A stretch of 64,000 bases of DNA from Lampropedia puyangensis (GTDB lineage Bacteria > Pseudomonadota > Gammaproteobacteria > Burkholderiales > Burkholderiaceae_C), in contig NZ_STFG01000002.1 of assembly GCF_004833285.1 (NCBI RefSeq), forward strand, positions 62,001-126,000, read 5' to 3'. How positions within the stretch are numbered: position 1 is the stretch's first letter; each line of letters starts with the position of its first letter. The notes beneath the pieces were generated by a model. That model was not told the origin of the DNA. It made no database searches and saw only the letters and a list, made by a program, of their open reading frames with translations. A program made the translations under genes and the position numbers. Below, piece by piece: positions 54,132 to 64,000 of this stretch.

Positions 54132-57100
54132 ATGAGAGATCTTGTTTCCCTTTTTTCAGGGCGAGCGCCTCAAGGCCAAGCCTTGCGCGCAGTGCGCCGT
54201 GGCAGGCCACAGGGCACGTTACTGAGTGGTTTGCCTGCACTATTGCCTTCAGTTGTTTTTGCAGGTGTGGCGGTGACGGCTGCATTGCCCGCGCAGGCCG
54301 CGGTGATGGAATTTGTGGCAGGGATGACGAATTCCGGCTCAGCTCCGTTTTCTCAGTCCGCATGTACGCTAACGCCGCCAGTCCCAGGGGAAGATGCCTG
54401 TGCCGGCGACTATATCGTGCGCACACACGACTATGCAGGCTACCGGGTAGGTTATTCGCTGACCCCGGCGGAATCGAATGTCTTGCTGACGATGACCATT
54501 CCTGCGGCCACAATTCCCCCTGCTTACAATGGCCCGCCTAATCCCCAGGTCGCTTTGTTCAATTATGTGGATTTGCCCGTTGGTGCAAATGGTTGCCAAG
54601 GCATCCAAGCTACACCTGTGGCTGACCCACCGCAACAGGGTGTTTCAGGCGTAACTGCTGATGGGCAGAAGGCATTTTGTTGGCAGCCTAATAATTCTTC
54701 CGCCAATAACCAAAATTTCCGTATGCGCATTGCCGGTACTGCGCCAAACGATACGGAGATACCCGCCCCCATCTTCACATTGACAACAAGCAGCGGAATA
54801 ACGCCTGCGCCTACAGTTGTGCTTGATGGTCCTAGTTCTGATGGCACGGAAGAGTTTTATGGTTTAAAGCCACTCTATGTTTCTGCTGCCCCGAGGTGGG
54901 ATGCAGTCAAATCCAATACTATCCGTGGCGCGCTGATGGTGCCAGGTAGCGGACCGAATGGGGAAGACGGTTATGTGTTTTCTTGGAACATCGGTGTGCG
55001 CGCAGTGGGTTCCCTCAAAGGCATTGAGGCGTTGAATACGGCCCGTTTTGTTGAGGATTATTCTGATTCCAATCCGTTATTACCAATAGACCAGACTGGC
55101 GCCGGAAATTTTCCTAATGCGCGTTTGGTCACATGGCCGATTGTGAATGCAGATTATGTGACAAGTACCAATATCACTGGCCCGTCCACGCTTGGCAACA
55201 GCAGTGTTCCTGTGGGGTCGCCACGCCATTGCGGCAATTGGCAGTCTCAGATGACTGTTTCCAGTAATTCATTCGACAACGTCGCCTACTATCCTGTGGA
55301 TGCGGGCGCTGCTGTTACGAGTACTGGTGCCAATGCTGATATTTCGGTGAGCCGTGGTGGTGAATGTGTATTGGTTCCTGGTTCGAACGATACAGTAAAC
55401 AAAACCGCAACTTTTGAGCTGATTGGTACAGACTTTAGTCTGAAGCACTTTCCCATTTATAAAGGATCGGCAAGGACTACTCAGTTGGTTAATTCGGCCA
55501 ATTTGGAGCAGCCCACCAATGAATTTTGGGTGGCGAGTAAAACGGTTTTGGTGTGGGCACCGCTTACAGATGTCGTAATTCCACCTGGTCAGGGCGAAAA
55601 GATTGATTTCTTAACCAACAGGATCACATTTTTAGGAGAGTCTGTCACAGGCCAGAACAACCATGATCCCCATACTGATAGCAACGTTAATGTGCAGGCC
55701 GCTGAGCGTAGGATAGACGGCAGGGCAAGCAAAGTGCATTCGGCATGGGTCAATTTTTACTCAAACCCTAACGGATGGGACGTAACTGACCGCAACGATC
55801 CAAACATCACAACGGACTCGCATATCAACATTGCGGCCCCGGGGCAATATTTTGCCAACCGTTTGATTATCAGTAACGCTGGGTCGGAGCCATTGCCAGC
55901 AGGTTATACCTGCGACAAAATTGATAATGCGCGGACCACTTTTGTGGATGCGCGTGCGATTCCCTCTATTACACCCAATAATCCACGAAGGGCTGTGGAC
56001 CCAGCTACAGGCATTCTTTCCAGATGGGAGGTGGGCCCGATAACCGGTTTCACACCGCGTTATGAGTTGGGTGTGGGTGGAGCAGGTATTACTAATGCCC
56101 CAAGTGCTGGCGGCGCAGCAACCAGCGGCAGCGGCACCTGGACCAGCGTGACTACAGTAAGCTCTCCTTATGATCAGGCCAATGTGGCGTCAGGGACTAT
56201 GGGCACCAGTGGTTGCGGAGACTTAGATGCAACATGGTTTGACTCGATTGATGCATTGCAAGCGGCTGGTTATACATTGCAGGATGTGTCGCGGGTGCGC
56301 ATGAGCTATGACGGTATGCAACCTGGCATAAGTTTCTGGCACATTATTCCAAGCCGGGTAAATAGCGTTACGGCATTCGCAACTGCTGTGGGATCAGCAA
56401 ACGCTCCGTTTGTTGCGCCAGGCACGGTTGTAGCTGAAAACAGCACCACGACAGACATGATGTCAACCAATGTGTTCGACTGGGTGTATTCTGGCAACCG
56501 TGTTTTTAATGCTGCGAATAGTTTTGAAATTTATCAAAATGAATTTCCACAAATCACCAAGACTTCTCCTAGCCATCCGAACTCAGGATTGGTTGTACCA
56601 GGAAGCCAAGTGACGTACCGTTTGGTTGCGAACCTGAGTACTTCTGGCAGTGCGCATACAACAGATGTCGCTGTATACGATGTACTACCACCGCACATGG
56701 AATATGTCGCAGGCTCAACAACCTTAGGTGGTACCGTTTTTGCAGACCCGCAGTGCCACGTTGGGCCTATGCCATGGCCTACAGGCTGGGGTTCACCTAC
56801 GACAGCCTCTGCGGCCATTCCGGCTGGCTACACCGCATGCCGCTGGGATTTACCCGGGCAAACGGCGACCAAAGCGGCTCCGGGTAACGCTCTAGCAAAT
56901 TTACCTGCCTTGCAATTCCGGGCGAGGGTCAGTGCGAACGCGACAAGTGGAACTCCTTTGTTGAATACCTCGTTTGCCGATTCGACCAACAATTCTTTGC
57001 GAGCAGCCCGCTATGCGGGTGGGTCAACTGGTTTTGCCTGTGTTCCTAATCAAACTTGTTCATTCAGCAACTGGAACCTGTCTGTAGACGCGGCCCCTGG

Positions 57101-60047
57101 CGCTGTGTTGAATAAGGTGGTGAGTCATGAGGTGGTACCCACCGACTCTGACTTTAGTTACCAACTGCAGTACGGTGCAATTGGCAATACCATGCATGAC
57201 TTCCGCTTGATTGATGTGTTGCCCCATATGGGGGATGGTCGTGTGCCTCCGACCAGTTTCTCCGGTAGCTTTGGTTTGGCCGGCCCGGTATCAGCAACTG
57301 CCACTTCCCTTGAAGGTGGGACAGATGATACTGATGTGGAGATTTATTACACCAGCAACACTGCAACGAATATTCATAACGCTCCCTACGATGTAAGCCA
57401 TGTTTTGGATGGTTCTGGAGCCAATAGTGCCACTACAACCAATTGGTGTAGCTCGCTTGGTGGGAGCAACTGTCCTACTGCCTGGGCTGATGTAACGGCC
57501 ATTTATGTCCGTGCGAAGGGTGGACAAGCTATTTCGGCTGGGCAGATGTATGAGCTCAAGGTTGAGATGTCTGCCAGCGGTAATACAGTAGGGAATATGT
57601 ATGCCAACCAATTTACGGGTGATTCACCTAGTTTGACAGCGCGCAATCCAGGCTCGAATACCGTGACCACACGTGTCGTTGGTCCTGATCTGGCGATCGC
57701 CAAATCGGTCAGTCCTGCACGCGTAACTGCTGGGCAAAATGCTGCATACGAAATCATTGTTCGCAATGACAATTCCCATGTCAATGCAGGTCCGTTTCTA
57801 ACAGGCAGCATTACCGTTACTGATCCTCTGCCAGCTGGTTTGACCATTGTGGCAACGCCAACAGGGGATGACTGGAATTGCAGTGCCTCTACAACAACAG
57901 CGGTCACCTGTGAGTATTCAGGCGCACTCCCTATTCCAATGGGGGCTACAGTGGGCGGTCCGATCACGTTCGGGGCTCAGGTGCCAAGCCCATTGGGCGC
58001 ACTGACGCAGAAGTATCTCAATACTGCGAGGGTGATTACACCCACTACAGAAGTGACGACGGACAACAACGAAGATACAGCAGAATTTACCGCATTGGCT
58101 GAACCGCAAATTGGTACCTATAAGTACATCGACACTGCGGGTGGCTTGCCTGAAGCCAATAGTGACGGTACATGGACTGTTTCTTATGTCGTAGGTGCCC
58201 GTAATTATGGTCCGCAAGACGTGACGTCATTTAACTTGACAGATACTTTGACAGGTAGCGCGCCGAATTTTGGCAACCATGTGTCGGGTACGCCAACGGT
58301 GCCGGGCACCTATACCATCCTGGGCGGTTCACAGTCGTGCTCAATTGAACATGGAGAGGTTCTTCCGGGTGCAGAGTACGAGACCAATCCAGGTTTCAAT
58401 GGCGATACGGCTACCAATTTGTTGCGGAACGCGACGGTATTGCCTGCGGCATCTGCCAGTTCTCCAGGCGAGGTGAGCTGTCGTTTTGCCGTGCGGTTTG
58501 CACCTGCTGCTGGGCAGTTTCATTTTGAAAATACGGCCATCGCCAGCGGTTCGGCAGACGGTACGCCAGTGACCGATCGCAGCTTCAACGGGAGTGATCC
58601 TAAGGGGGGCAATGCATCGGAGTTGCCAACGCATCCAGACAACGATGTGCCGACACCATTGGACATCACGCGTTCTGTGCAACCTACTGTGACCAAAACT
58701 GCTTCGGTAACCCAGTTCATTGAAGGCGATGTGACACCATTGGTCTACACCATCGTGGTTGGAAATGCAGGTTCTGACGGTTTGAACGACTTTACGGTGG
58801 TCGATACGCCGGCAACAGGCGTCACGTTAGGCAATTGGACTTGTGCAGTAACCAATGCTGGTGTTCCCTATGTGGGAGTGGCGACCGCTTGTGGTGCAGA
58901 CAATGGATCCGGTGCGTTGAATACCACTGTTGATCTGCAGCCCGCAGCAGAGATTACCTATACCATCCAAGCGACAATTGGTGCATCAGTGGTGGATGAA
59001 GCGATCAACAGTGTGACGGTGAGCACACCGCCAACGCTTCCACCTGAAGTGACTTGTGTATCTGATTGCTCGGTTGAGAATACCAGCACGGTGACCAATG
59101 AACCACGAGAAGTGCAGCCAACCGTGCGTAAAGAGGCCAATATTGCCAGCTACCAACCTTATTTGACAACAGCAGTGCAGTACAGCATTGTGGTTGGCAA
59201 TACAGGGCCACATGGCGGCACAGGCTTTAACGTAGTCGATACGCCACCAACAGGGGTCACGATTGATTCTTGGGAATGCGTTGTGACCACGCCTGGCACA
59301 ACCTACTCTGGTGTGACAACAGCCTGCAGTTCGGCCAGCGGAAATGGCGCAATCAACACGACTGTGGACTTGCAGCCAGGTGCTGTTGTGACGTACACCG
59401 TGTTGGCCACCATTGCTGATGATGTTGTGGGCAGTTTGACCAATACCGCTGCCGTTACTTCACCACCAGGCGCTGAGTGCACAACCAGCTGTTTGGTAGA
59501 AGATGATTCAACCATTCCACCGAAGCCATTTGGCGCGCTGACTGTGCTCAAGAGCGTAGACAAGTCCTACTATGTGTACACAGCTGCAGAAGAAACTGTG
59601 CAGTACACCATTGAGGTGACCAACAGTACGGAAGGGCCTGTTGTGAATGCTACGGTGGCAGATGCGCAGCCTGCAGGAGTTACATTTAACGGTTGGACTT
59701 GTGTGGTCAGCAACCCTGGGGTAGATGCAGGCTTTGCCAATAGTTGCACGGCCAGTGGCAGTGGTGATATCAGCGATACGGTTACCCTTAATCCAGGTGC
59801 TGTGTTGACGTATACGGTTGAGGCCACGATTGCAGCAACTGTGCGTGAACCAGTTGAAAACGTGGCGACCGTAACGGTTCCTCCTGAGCAATGCACTACA
59901 GCGCCTTGCACAACGGAATCAACTGTGACCACCACTGGAACGCCAGACAGCACGCCTGTGCCATTGGGTGGCTTGCTGCCATGGCTGGCGATGTTCATGG
60001 CAATGCTGGCGGGTGGTTTTGTAACCTTGCGTCGTCAGGCCCATTGA
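54132..60047 (+). CDS. Giant surface protein with DUF11 repeats and a C-terminal sorting-like anchor
   Basis: 1971 residues from ATG 54132, with a long signal peptide ending near ALPAQA-AV (residue 56). The first about 800 residues match nothing I recognise. DUF11 beta-sandwich modules start near 806 (KTSPSHPNSGLVVPGS) and 1183 (IAKSVSPARVTAGQN); three closely related tandem ones begin near 1516, 1661 and 1799, about 140 residues apart, each with paired Cys in W-x-C-x-V and a second Cys. The tail PVPLGGLLPWLAMFMAMLAG plus LRRQAH is a proline, hydrophobic-helix, basic-end anchor akin to IPTL-CTERM. Probably an exported, surface-exposed adhesin or stalk-like protein. An upstream in-frame start at 53982 would break the signal peptide. 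Confidence 0.82.
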   Translation: MRDLVSLFSGRAPQGQALRAVRRGRPQGTLLSGLPALLPSVVFAGVAVTAALPAQAAVMEFVAGMTNSGSAPFSQSACTLTPPVPGEDACAGDYIVRTHDYAGYRVGYSLTPAESNVLLTMTIPAATIPPAYNGPPNPQVALFNYVDLPVGANGCQGIQATPVADPPQQGVSGVTADGQKAFCWQPNNSSANNQNFRMRIAGTAPNDTEIPAPIFTLTTSSGITPAPTVVLDGPSSDGTEEFYGLKPLYVSAAPRWDAVKSNTIRGALMVPGSGPNGEDGYVFSWNIGVRAVGSLKGIEALNTARFVEDYSDSNPLLPIDQTGAGNFPNARLVTWPIVNADYVTSTNITGPSTLGNSSVPVGSPRHCGNWQSQMTVSSNSFDNVAYYPVDAGAAVTSTGANADISVSRGGECVLVPGSNDTVNKTATFELIGTDFSLKHFPIYKGSARTTQLVNSANLEQPTNEFWVASKTVLVWAPLTDVVIPPGQGEKIDFLTNRITFLGESVTGQNNHDPHTDSNVNVQAAERRIDGRASKVHSAWVNFYSNPNGWDVTDRNDPNITTDSHINIAAPGQYFANRLIISNAGSEPLPAGYTCDKIDNARTTFVDARAIPSITPNNPRRAVDPATGILSRWEVGPITGFTPRYELGVGGAGITNAPSAGGAATSGSGTWTSVTTVSSPYDQANVASGTMGTSGCGDLDATWFDSIDALQAAGYTLQDVSRVRMSYDGMQPGISFWHIIPSRVNSVTAFATAVGSANAPFVAPGTVVAENSTTTDMMSTNVFDWVYSGNRVFNAANSFEIYQNEFPQITKTSPSHPNSGLVVPGSQVTYRLVANLSTSGSAHTTDVAVYDVLPPHMEYVAGSTTLGGTVFADPQCHVGPMPWPTGWGSPTTASAAIPAGYTACRWDLPGQTATKAAPGNALANLPALQFRARVSANATSGTPLLNTSFADSTNNSLRAARYAGGSTGFACVPNQTCSFSNWNLSVDAAPGAVLNKVVSHEVVPTDSDFSYQLQYGAIGNTMHDFRLIDVLPHMGDGRVPPTSFSGSFGLAGPVSATATSLEGGTDDTDVEIYYTSNTATNIHNAPYDVSHVLDGSGANSATTTNWCSSLGGSNCPTAWADVTAIYVRAKGGQAISAGQMYELKVEMSASGNTVGNMYANQFTGDSPSLTARNPGSNTVTTRVVGPDLAIAKSVSPARVTAGQNAAYEIIVRNDNSHVNAGPFLTGSITVTDPLPAGLTIVATPTGDDWNCSASTTTAVTCEYSGALPIPMGATVGGPITFGAQVPSPLGALTQKYLNTARVITPTTEVTTDNNEDTAEFTALAEPQIGTYKYIDTAGGLPEANSDGTWTVSYVVGARNYGPQDVTSFNLTDTLTGSAPNFGNHVSGTPTVPGTYTILGGSQSCSIEHGEVLPGAEYETNPGFNGDTATNLLRNATVLPAASASSPGEVSCRFAVRFAPAAGQFHFENTAIASGSADGTPVTDRSFNGSDPKGGNASELPTHPDNDVPTPLDITRSVQPTVTKTASVTQFIEGDVTPLVYTIVVGNAGSDGLNDFTVVDTPATGVTLGNWTCAVTNAGVPYVGVATACGADNGSGALNTTVDLQPAAEITYTIQATIGASVVDEAINSVTVSTPPTLPPEVTCVSDCSVENTSTVTNEPREVQPTVRKEANIASYQPYLTTAVQYSIVVGNTGPHGGTGFNVVDTPPTGVTIDSWECVVTTPGTTYSGVTTACSSASGNGAINTTVDLQPGAVVTYTVLATIADDVVGSLTNTAAVTSPPGAECTTSCLVEDDSTIPPKPFGALTVLKSVDKSYYVYTAAEETVQYTIEVTNSTEGPVVNATVADAQPAGVTFNGWTCVVSNPGVDAGFANSCTASGSGDISDTVTLNPGAVLTYTVEATIAATVREPVENVATVTVPPEQCTTAPCTTESTVTTTGTPDSTPVPLGGLLPWLAMFMAMLAGGFVTLRRQAH

Positions 60048-60195
60048 TTGGTTGCAGCCCTTGATACGTAGGCATCAGGGGCTGCTCAATCACTTGAACA
60101 TGAATGGACGGGCGTAATCAAACTGCGGCAACCTACAGTGTGTAGAGGCATGCCATGTGCTTGAGTACACGACAGTTGAATGCAAGTGGTTACGC

Positions 60196-60239
60196 CAGTA
60201 AAGAAAAAGGAGTGCAATCGCACTCCTTTTTCTTTACTG
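60196..60239 (+). terminator. Perfect 20-bp bidirectional terminator
   Basis: Twenty bases (60196-60215, ending AAAAAGGAGTGC) pair without mismatch with 60220-60239 across the loop AATC. A/T-rich outer stem arms give a T run in each direction. It separates the DUF11 protein gene from the convergent copper-chaperone-like gene. Confidence 0.9.
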
Positions 60240-60298
60240 AGATTGGGCAACTGAAAGTTGATGTCGCACTACCCGAATCAAGGTAGTCGGTAGGCGTC

Positions 60299-60499
60299 TT
60301 AGGGCGAGGTGACTTTGTAGCCGGCTTCTTCAATGACCGCTACCAAGGTCGAGCGCGGCAAGCTGCTGGCGACACTCACTAAGCCAGTAGGCAAATCCAC
60401 TTGGATTTTGGCAGTGTTGTCGGTTTTCAGAATGGCTCTTTGCACAGCGTTGACGCAGTGGCCACAGGTCATGCCGGTCACTTTGAAGGTTTGGTTCAT
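60299..60499 (-). CDS. Heavy-metal-associated (CopZ-like) protein
   Basis: 66 residues, a single HMA domain with the metal site GMTCGHC (residues about 9-15) and the ferredoxin-like end VAVIEEAGYKV. It likely carries Cu(I) in the cytosol. AAGGAGAT lies six bases before ATG 60499; a longer frame from 60544 lacks support. No copper ATPase is nearby. Confidence 0.9.
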   Translation of the reverse strand: MNQTFKVTGMTCGHCVNAVQRAILKTDNTAKIQVDLPTGLVSVASSLPRSTLVAVIEEAGYKVTSP

Positions 60500-60760
60500 A
60501 GGGATCTCCTTGGTGTTATACGGGAATGGCTGGGCACGTCGCATGTGCCCGTTAAAAGTGTCTGTTGCTTGCTCGCATATCGTAGCTTGGATGTGAATCT
60601 TCTGTCGACTGTGCTGCTATCGACGGGGTGTTTATGGAGGGGGGGCGTGCAACCAAAGCGCTTGTATGGCGGCTTGGGCCAATTGGAAGATGCCGGGACT
60701 AAACAATTAGGGTTTCGCTATACGTCAAATTGGCGTGAAAATGTATGCGCCGTATGGGCG

Positions 60761-62128
60761 TTACAGTTGCCCGTAACTGTGCAGACCTCCCAAGAAGAGG
60801 TTGACGCCTAAGAATGCAAATGTGGTAATGACCAGGCCAGCCAGTGCCCACCAAGCCAGCACAGGGCCGTGCAAACCTTTGACCAAGCGCAAGTGCAACC
60901 ATGCTGCGTAGTTAAGCCAGACAATCAGCGCCCAAGTTTCTTTGGGGTCCCAGCTCCAGTAGCCTCCCCATGCTTGGGCGGCCCACAATGCGCCCAGTAT
61001 GGTGGCAATGGTGAAAAAGGCGAACCCCAGCGCAATGGTTTTGTACATGAGTTCTTCAAGGATGGGAGCATCTGGCAAGCGCCGAGCCAGAGGTTGACGT
61101 AAGCTCACCAGCACCGCGACCCATACAGCGAGTAACCCTGCGTACAGCGCGATATGGTTTGTGGCATTGTGCTGGAACGCGAAAGGCGTTGCGCACAAGG
61201 CAATGCCCAGCAGCCATAACGTCGCCAGTGTCCAAGATAGCTTGCGCTGTGCATGGTGCTGAATGAGCCATGCAAAGGCAAGCATCGCCGCCAGCGCAAA
61301 CGCGCCATAACCAATGAAATTGGCCGGCACATGCAGTTTCATCCACCAGCTTTGTAGTGCAGGTACCAAGGGCTCAATGGCATGGGCTTGGTAATTGACG
61401 CTATACCAGAATAAAAAACCAACAGTGGCACAAATCAGTGGCAGCACCAGTGCCCCCATATGGCGCATGCGTCCAGCATATTCAGCTTCGTAATAAAGGT
61501 AGAGCACGGCGGTCATCCAGCAAAAAAGAATGAGCACTTCGTACAAATTACTGATGGGGATGTGGCCCATGCCGGCCCCCAGAAGATGGCTTTCGTACCA
61601 CCGCACGAGACTGCCTGTGAGGGCCATGCAGCAGGCGGCCCAAGTGAGCGTACGCGCGATGCTGCTCAATGGCGAATGTTCAGCGCGCTGGGCCGTTTGC
61701 CACAGTGCCAGCCAATAAAACGTGGTGGCAAGCGCGAACAGTACCCCCATCCACAAGATGGCAGATTGGCTTGAGAGTGCGTATTGCAAAGCCCAACTGT
61801 TTTGGGCTTGTTGCAGGTCAGGCCCGTTTGGAGTTTTGTAAAGCGTGATGGCCAGCAAGCTCAGCGTGGCAGTGCTGATGGCAAAGCCCTGTAATGGCCG
61901 CCAGTTGCAGCCCAGCACACTGATGAGAAGAGCGCTGCCTAGCAGCAAGGCTGTTTCGTATGCATCCAGTGCCGCAGCGTAGTGCCACCATGTCCAAAGG
62001 CTGGCCGCGCAGGTCAGCAGTACAAAGCCCGCATTGCACAGGCGTGAAATGGTGGTGCGCTTGGGTGCGCCATGAGTGGATGTGCGCTGCGCCAAGGCGG
62101 GAGTTGGCGGTGGTGGAGGGGCTGTCAT
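60761..62128 (-). CDS. ccsA: Cytochrome c biogenesis protein CcsA (ResC-like)
   Basis: 455 residues with about 11 hydrophobic segments. The haem-handling WWD-type motif is WGGYWSWDPKETWALIVWL near residue 390, with histidines in KLHVPANFIGYG and LNYAAWLHLRL. It works with ResB (next gene) in system II cytochrome c maturation, moving haem across the membrane and attaching it to apocytochromes. Its ATG overlaps the resB stop by four bases. The N-terminal about 28 residues are Pro/Thr-rich and not conserved. Confidence 0.94.
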   Translation of the reverse strand: MTAPPPPPTPALAQRTSTHGAPKRTTISRLCNAGFVLLTCAASLWTWWHYAAALDAYETALLLGSALLISVLGCNWRPLQGFAISTATLSLLAITLYKTPNGPDLQQAQNSWALQYALSSQSAILWMGVLFALATTFYWLALWQTAQRAEHSPLSSIARTLTWAACCMALTGSLVRWYESHLLGAGMGHIPISNLYEVLILFCWMTAVLYLYYEAEYAGRMRHMGALVLPLICATVGFLFWYSVNYQAHAIEPLVPALQSWWMKLHVPANFIGYGAFALAAMLAFAWLIQHHAQRKLSWTLATLWLLGIALCATPFAFQHNATNHIALYAGLLAVWVAVLVSLRQPLARRLPDAPILEELMYKTIALGFAFFTIATILGALWAAQAWGGYWSWDPKETWALIVWLNYAAWLHLRLVKGLHGPVLAWWALAGLVITTFAFLGVNLFLGGLHSYGQL

Positions 62129-64000
62129 GAGTCAAAGGTGCGCTGCGTGCCTAGTAGCAAGGTGGTAAGCGCAGTGAATTCTCGGCTGTTTTCGCGTTGC
62201 GGACGATTGGACGACATGGCGATGGTGACTTGGTGTGTATCCATGTTCGCTTGCGTTGGCAGTGCGTGAATCCATACCCACAACCGGCGTTCACGCACAA
62301 ACAGCATGATGAATAGACCCACCACCAACAACACACAACCTGGGTAAACCAAGTAGCGGCCAGGTGCTTTGCTGACCAATAGCACGCTGGTGTATACAGG
62401 TGTGAAGTTTCGAAGGGTGTAGAACACAGTGGCGGGGTAGAGCACCATGTCGTTGAGGCTTGCTACGGCAGCTTGCATGAATGCTTGTGTCTGTGGCGAT
62501 TGCGGGTCACGTGCAGGCAAGTGTGCAAGCGCGCGCGCTTGCTGCAGCAGCTCCAGCAAGGTGTTGGTGAGCACGCGGCGCATCATGTTGGCTGCTTGGG
62601 TTTGTTCGTGAGTCGGTACATGGGTCTCAATGAATTGCGACAGGATCTCAAGGCCTGTTGCTGCATGTGCTGATGTGGACGCAGGTGCGACCTGTGGTGT
62701 GGTTGGCCATGCGCTGACAAAGAGATCTAGCACTTGTTGGCTAGACTGCGCCAGTTGTGTTTGTGTCGCAAGGGGCGCATGGGGCAAATCGCCTTGTGCG
62801 TAATGGGCAGCTGCGGCTGCGCGCATGGCAGGGTTTTGCATGGCATGGAGCAGGCGCACAAAGTCTTGCAGGCCACCATCAGCATCTTGGGGGAGGCGCC
62901 AAAAGACCATGGCCTCTTGCGCCGCAGTGCGTGCCCCAAACAGATACACGGGGACGCCATCGTCGAGCGTAATGGCGTGTGTGTAGTTCTGGAATTCAAC
63001 GGCTTGCCCTGCGGCATCGCGAATGCGGTAGAGCATGCTGGAGCCTAGCGCAGGGCGTGCGCTGTTTACTGCCGTCAGATCGACTTGGCGTACATCTTGT
63101 ATTGCAGCTTCTTCAATCCCTACGATCTCTAGGCGAGCTTCCGCAGGAGAGGGCATTTCGAGCTGTTGGCCTACTTTGGCATGAAGTGGCGCTGGCAAAA
63201 GCGGTTGCGGGTTGGTTGCAGGTGCGTTATGCGATGACGCTATCAATGGTACGGGCTGCAATTGAACAGGCGAGCCGCTATCGCCAAACCCGGATTGGTA
63301 GATCGAGAGGCCATGGGTATGCAGGGGCGCATTGACGGCAATAAGCCCATCGTCTGCTTGCGCATGGTCTTGGTCGTGAATGCGCACAACACTGGTGAAC
63401 ATTTTGGCTGCGCCCGTGGCGTACTGTTCACGTTGGAATTGGCGCAACTCAATCTCAAAAGGCAAAGGCTGCAGCCAATATCCATTGGCCGTTTGAACGA
63501 TGGCGTCGCTGGCACGGGTGCCTTCGCGCACGAGTACGTTACCGCGATAGGCCAGGGTATTGCCACTCAGGCGGTGGGCTTGTGGTGTCTGCATCAACGC
63601 TTCAAAGCTAGCAGCAGGGGCGATATTGCTCCACTGCGCTTGCATGCGCAACCAGAAGTCACTGTCGATCAAGCCCCCTAGGCCAATGAGCACAATGGCG
63701 CTATGGCTGGCGATGTAGCCCCAGCGATGCCCTGTGCCACGTTTGGCTGCTACTAGCCATCCGGTAAAGACGTCCTGTGTCCCAGTATGTTTGCTGCGCC
63801 GCTCTTGAAGACGTACCCGCCAACCTGCGTTTTGCAATTGCTGTGCCCATTGGGTAGCCAGTTGTTGCGGTGGCTCAGGGTGCGAGTGTTGTGCGTGCAC
63901 ATGCCAAGGCATGGCCTTCAGGCTGCTGATGCGGATATGTTCCTGGTAGCGCCGCATGCCTGCAATGAACTTAGGGGCGTTGCGCAGCACGCACAGTGCG
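62125..64000 (-). CDS. ccsB: Cytochrome c biogenesis protein ResB (CcsB), 5' end missing
   Basis: The gene runs past the right edge; about 625 residues are visible. The sequence entering the window (ALCVLRNAPKFI) is the conserved start of the ResB soluble part, so the first two membrane helices lie outside. A third helix (WGYIASHSAIVLIGLGGLI), a large periplasmic domain (QSGFGDSGSPVQLQ, YLFGARTAAQEAMV) and a last helix (GRYLVYPGCVLLVVGLFIML) with a conserved FVRERRLWVW end are present. It partners CcsA. The first in-window GTG at 63990 is an internal codon, not the start. Confidence 0.93.
   Translation of the reverse strand, partial: ALCVLRNAPKFIAGMRRYQEHIRISSLKAMPWHVHAQHSHPEPPQQLATQWAQQLQNAGWRVRLQERRSKHTGTQDVFTGWLVAAKRGTGHRWGYIASHSAIVLIGLGGLIDSDFWLRMQAQWSNIAPAASFEALMQTPQAHRLSGNTLAYRGNVLVREGTRASDAIVQTANGYWLQPLPFEIELRQFQREQYATGAAKMFTSVVRIHDQDHAQADDGLIAVNAPLHTHGLSIYQSGFGDSGSPVQLQPVPLIASSHNAPATNPQPLLPAPLHAKVGQQLEMPSPAEARLEIVGIEEAAIQDVRQVDLTAVNSARPALGSSMLYRIRDAAGQAVEFQNYTHAITLDDGVPVYLFGARTAAQEAMVFWRLPQDADGGLQDFVRLLHAMQNPAMRAAAAAHYAQGDLPHAPLATQTQLAQSSQQVLDLFVSAWPTTPQVAPASTSAHAATGLEILSQFIETHVPTHEQTQAANMMRRVLTNTLLELLQQARALAHLPARDPQSPQTQAFMQAAVASLNDMVLYPATVFYTLRNFTPVYTSVLLVSKAPGRYLVYPGCVLLVVGLFIMLFVRERRLWVWIHALPTQANMDTHQVTIAMSSNRPQRENSREFTALTTLLLGTQRTFDS

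Overview
The window looks like a chromosomal segment of a betaproteobacterium of the order Burkholderiales, most like the Comamonadaceae. The basis is gene content and order: a separate homocysteine-methyltransferase half of MetH, lptA-lptB-rpoN, a DUF1840 gene, IPTL-type C-terminal anchors, system II cytochrome c biogenesis and a TRAP transporter. GC is in the mid-50s percent by eye. No rRNA, tRNA, CRISPR array, prophage or transposase gene was found.

Layout. 1-3.6 kb: a TRAP transporter (dctQ, dctM, start of dctP; minus strand) divergent from a FAD amino-acid oxidoreductase. 4.2-7.3 kb: a large secreted glycine-rich IPTL-type protein. 7.5-10.5 kb: a hydroxyacid dehydrogenase, radA and a GtrA-like protein (minus). 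10.9-13.4 kb: DUF1840, a short UvrD-like helicase, and a SlyD-type isomerase. 13.5-19.2 kb: topoisomerase III fused to a SWIB domain, divergent from a SET-domain methyltransferase with a lysine-rich tail, then birA and a SPOR-domain gene. 19.3-20.4 kb: metH first half (minus). 20.8-26.4 kb: class Ib ribonucleotide reductase nrdH-nrdI-nrdE-...-nrdF behind a pair of NrdR boxes, with three unrelated small genes between nrdE and nrdF. 26.8-34.6 kb: allophanate hydrolase, urea carboxylase, a GntR regulator and threonine ammonia-lyase. 34.9-39.3 kb: lptA-lptB-rpoN-rlmL. 39.3-45.4 kb, minus: DUF1275, a CmpX-like channel, a TPR protein, a MurU-like nucleotidyltransferase, lplT. 45.5-47.7 kb: alr and an orphan YejB-like permease. 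47.8-53.3 kb: pepA (minus), lptF-lptG, an FMN glutamate-synthase-like oxidoreductase (minus). 54.1-60.0 kb: a 1971-residue DUF11-repeat surface protein. 60.3-64 kb, minus: a copper-chaperone-like protein, ccsA and ccsB/resB, the last running off the window.

Themes. Envelope biogenesis recurs: lptA/B/F/G, lplT, murU, alr, and two large anchored exported proteins. Biotin ligase (birA) would modify the biotin domain of the urea carboxylase in the same window. nrdI beside nrdF points to a manganese-type radical cofactor.

The most unusual non-coding signal is a family of three approximately 128-nt repeats (3691, 10614, 26421), all on the same strand and all intergenic. Each can fold into a three-way junction, and the divergent copy keeps the helices through compensatory base changes. 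Two possible small RNA genes (about 20.58 kb and 34.66 kb) and a divergent SET / topoisomerase-SWIB pair with eukaryote-like chromatin flavour are also worth attention.
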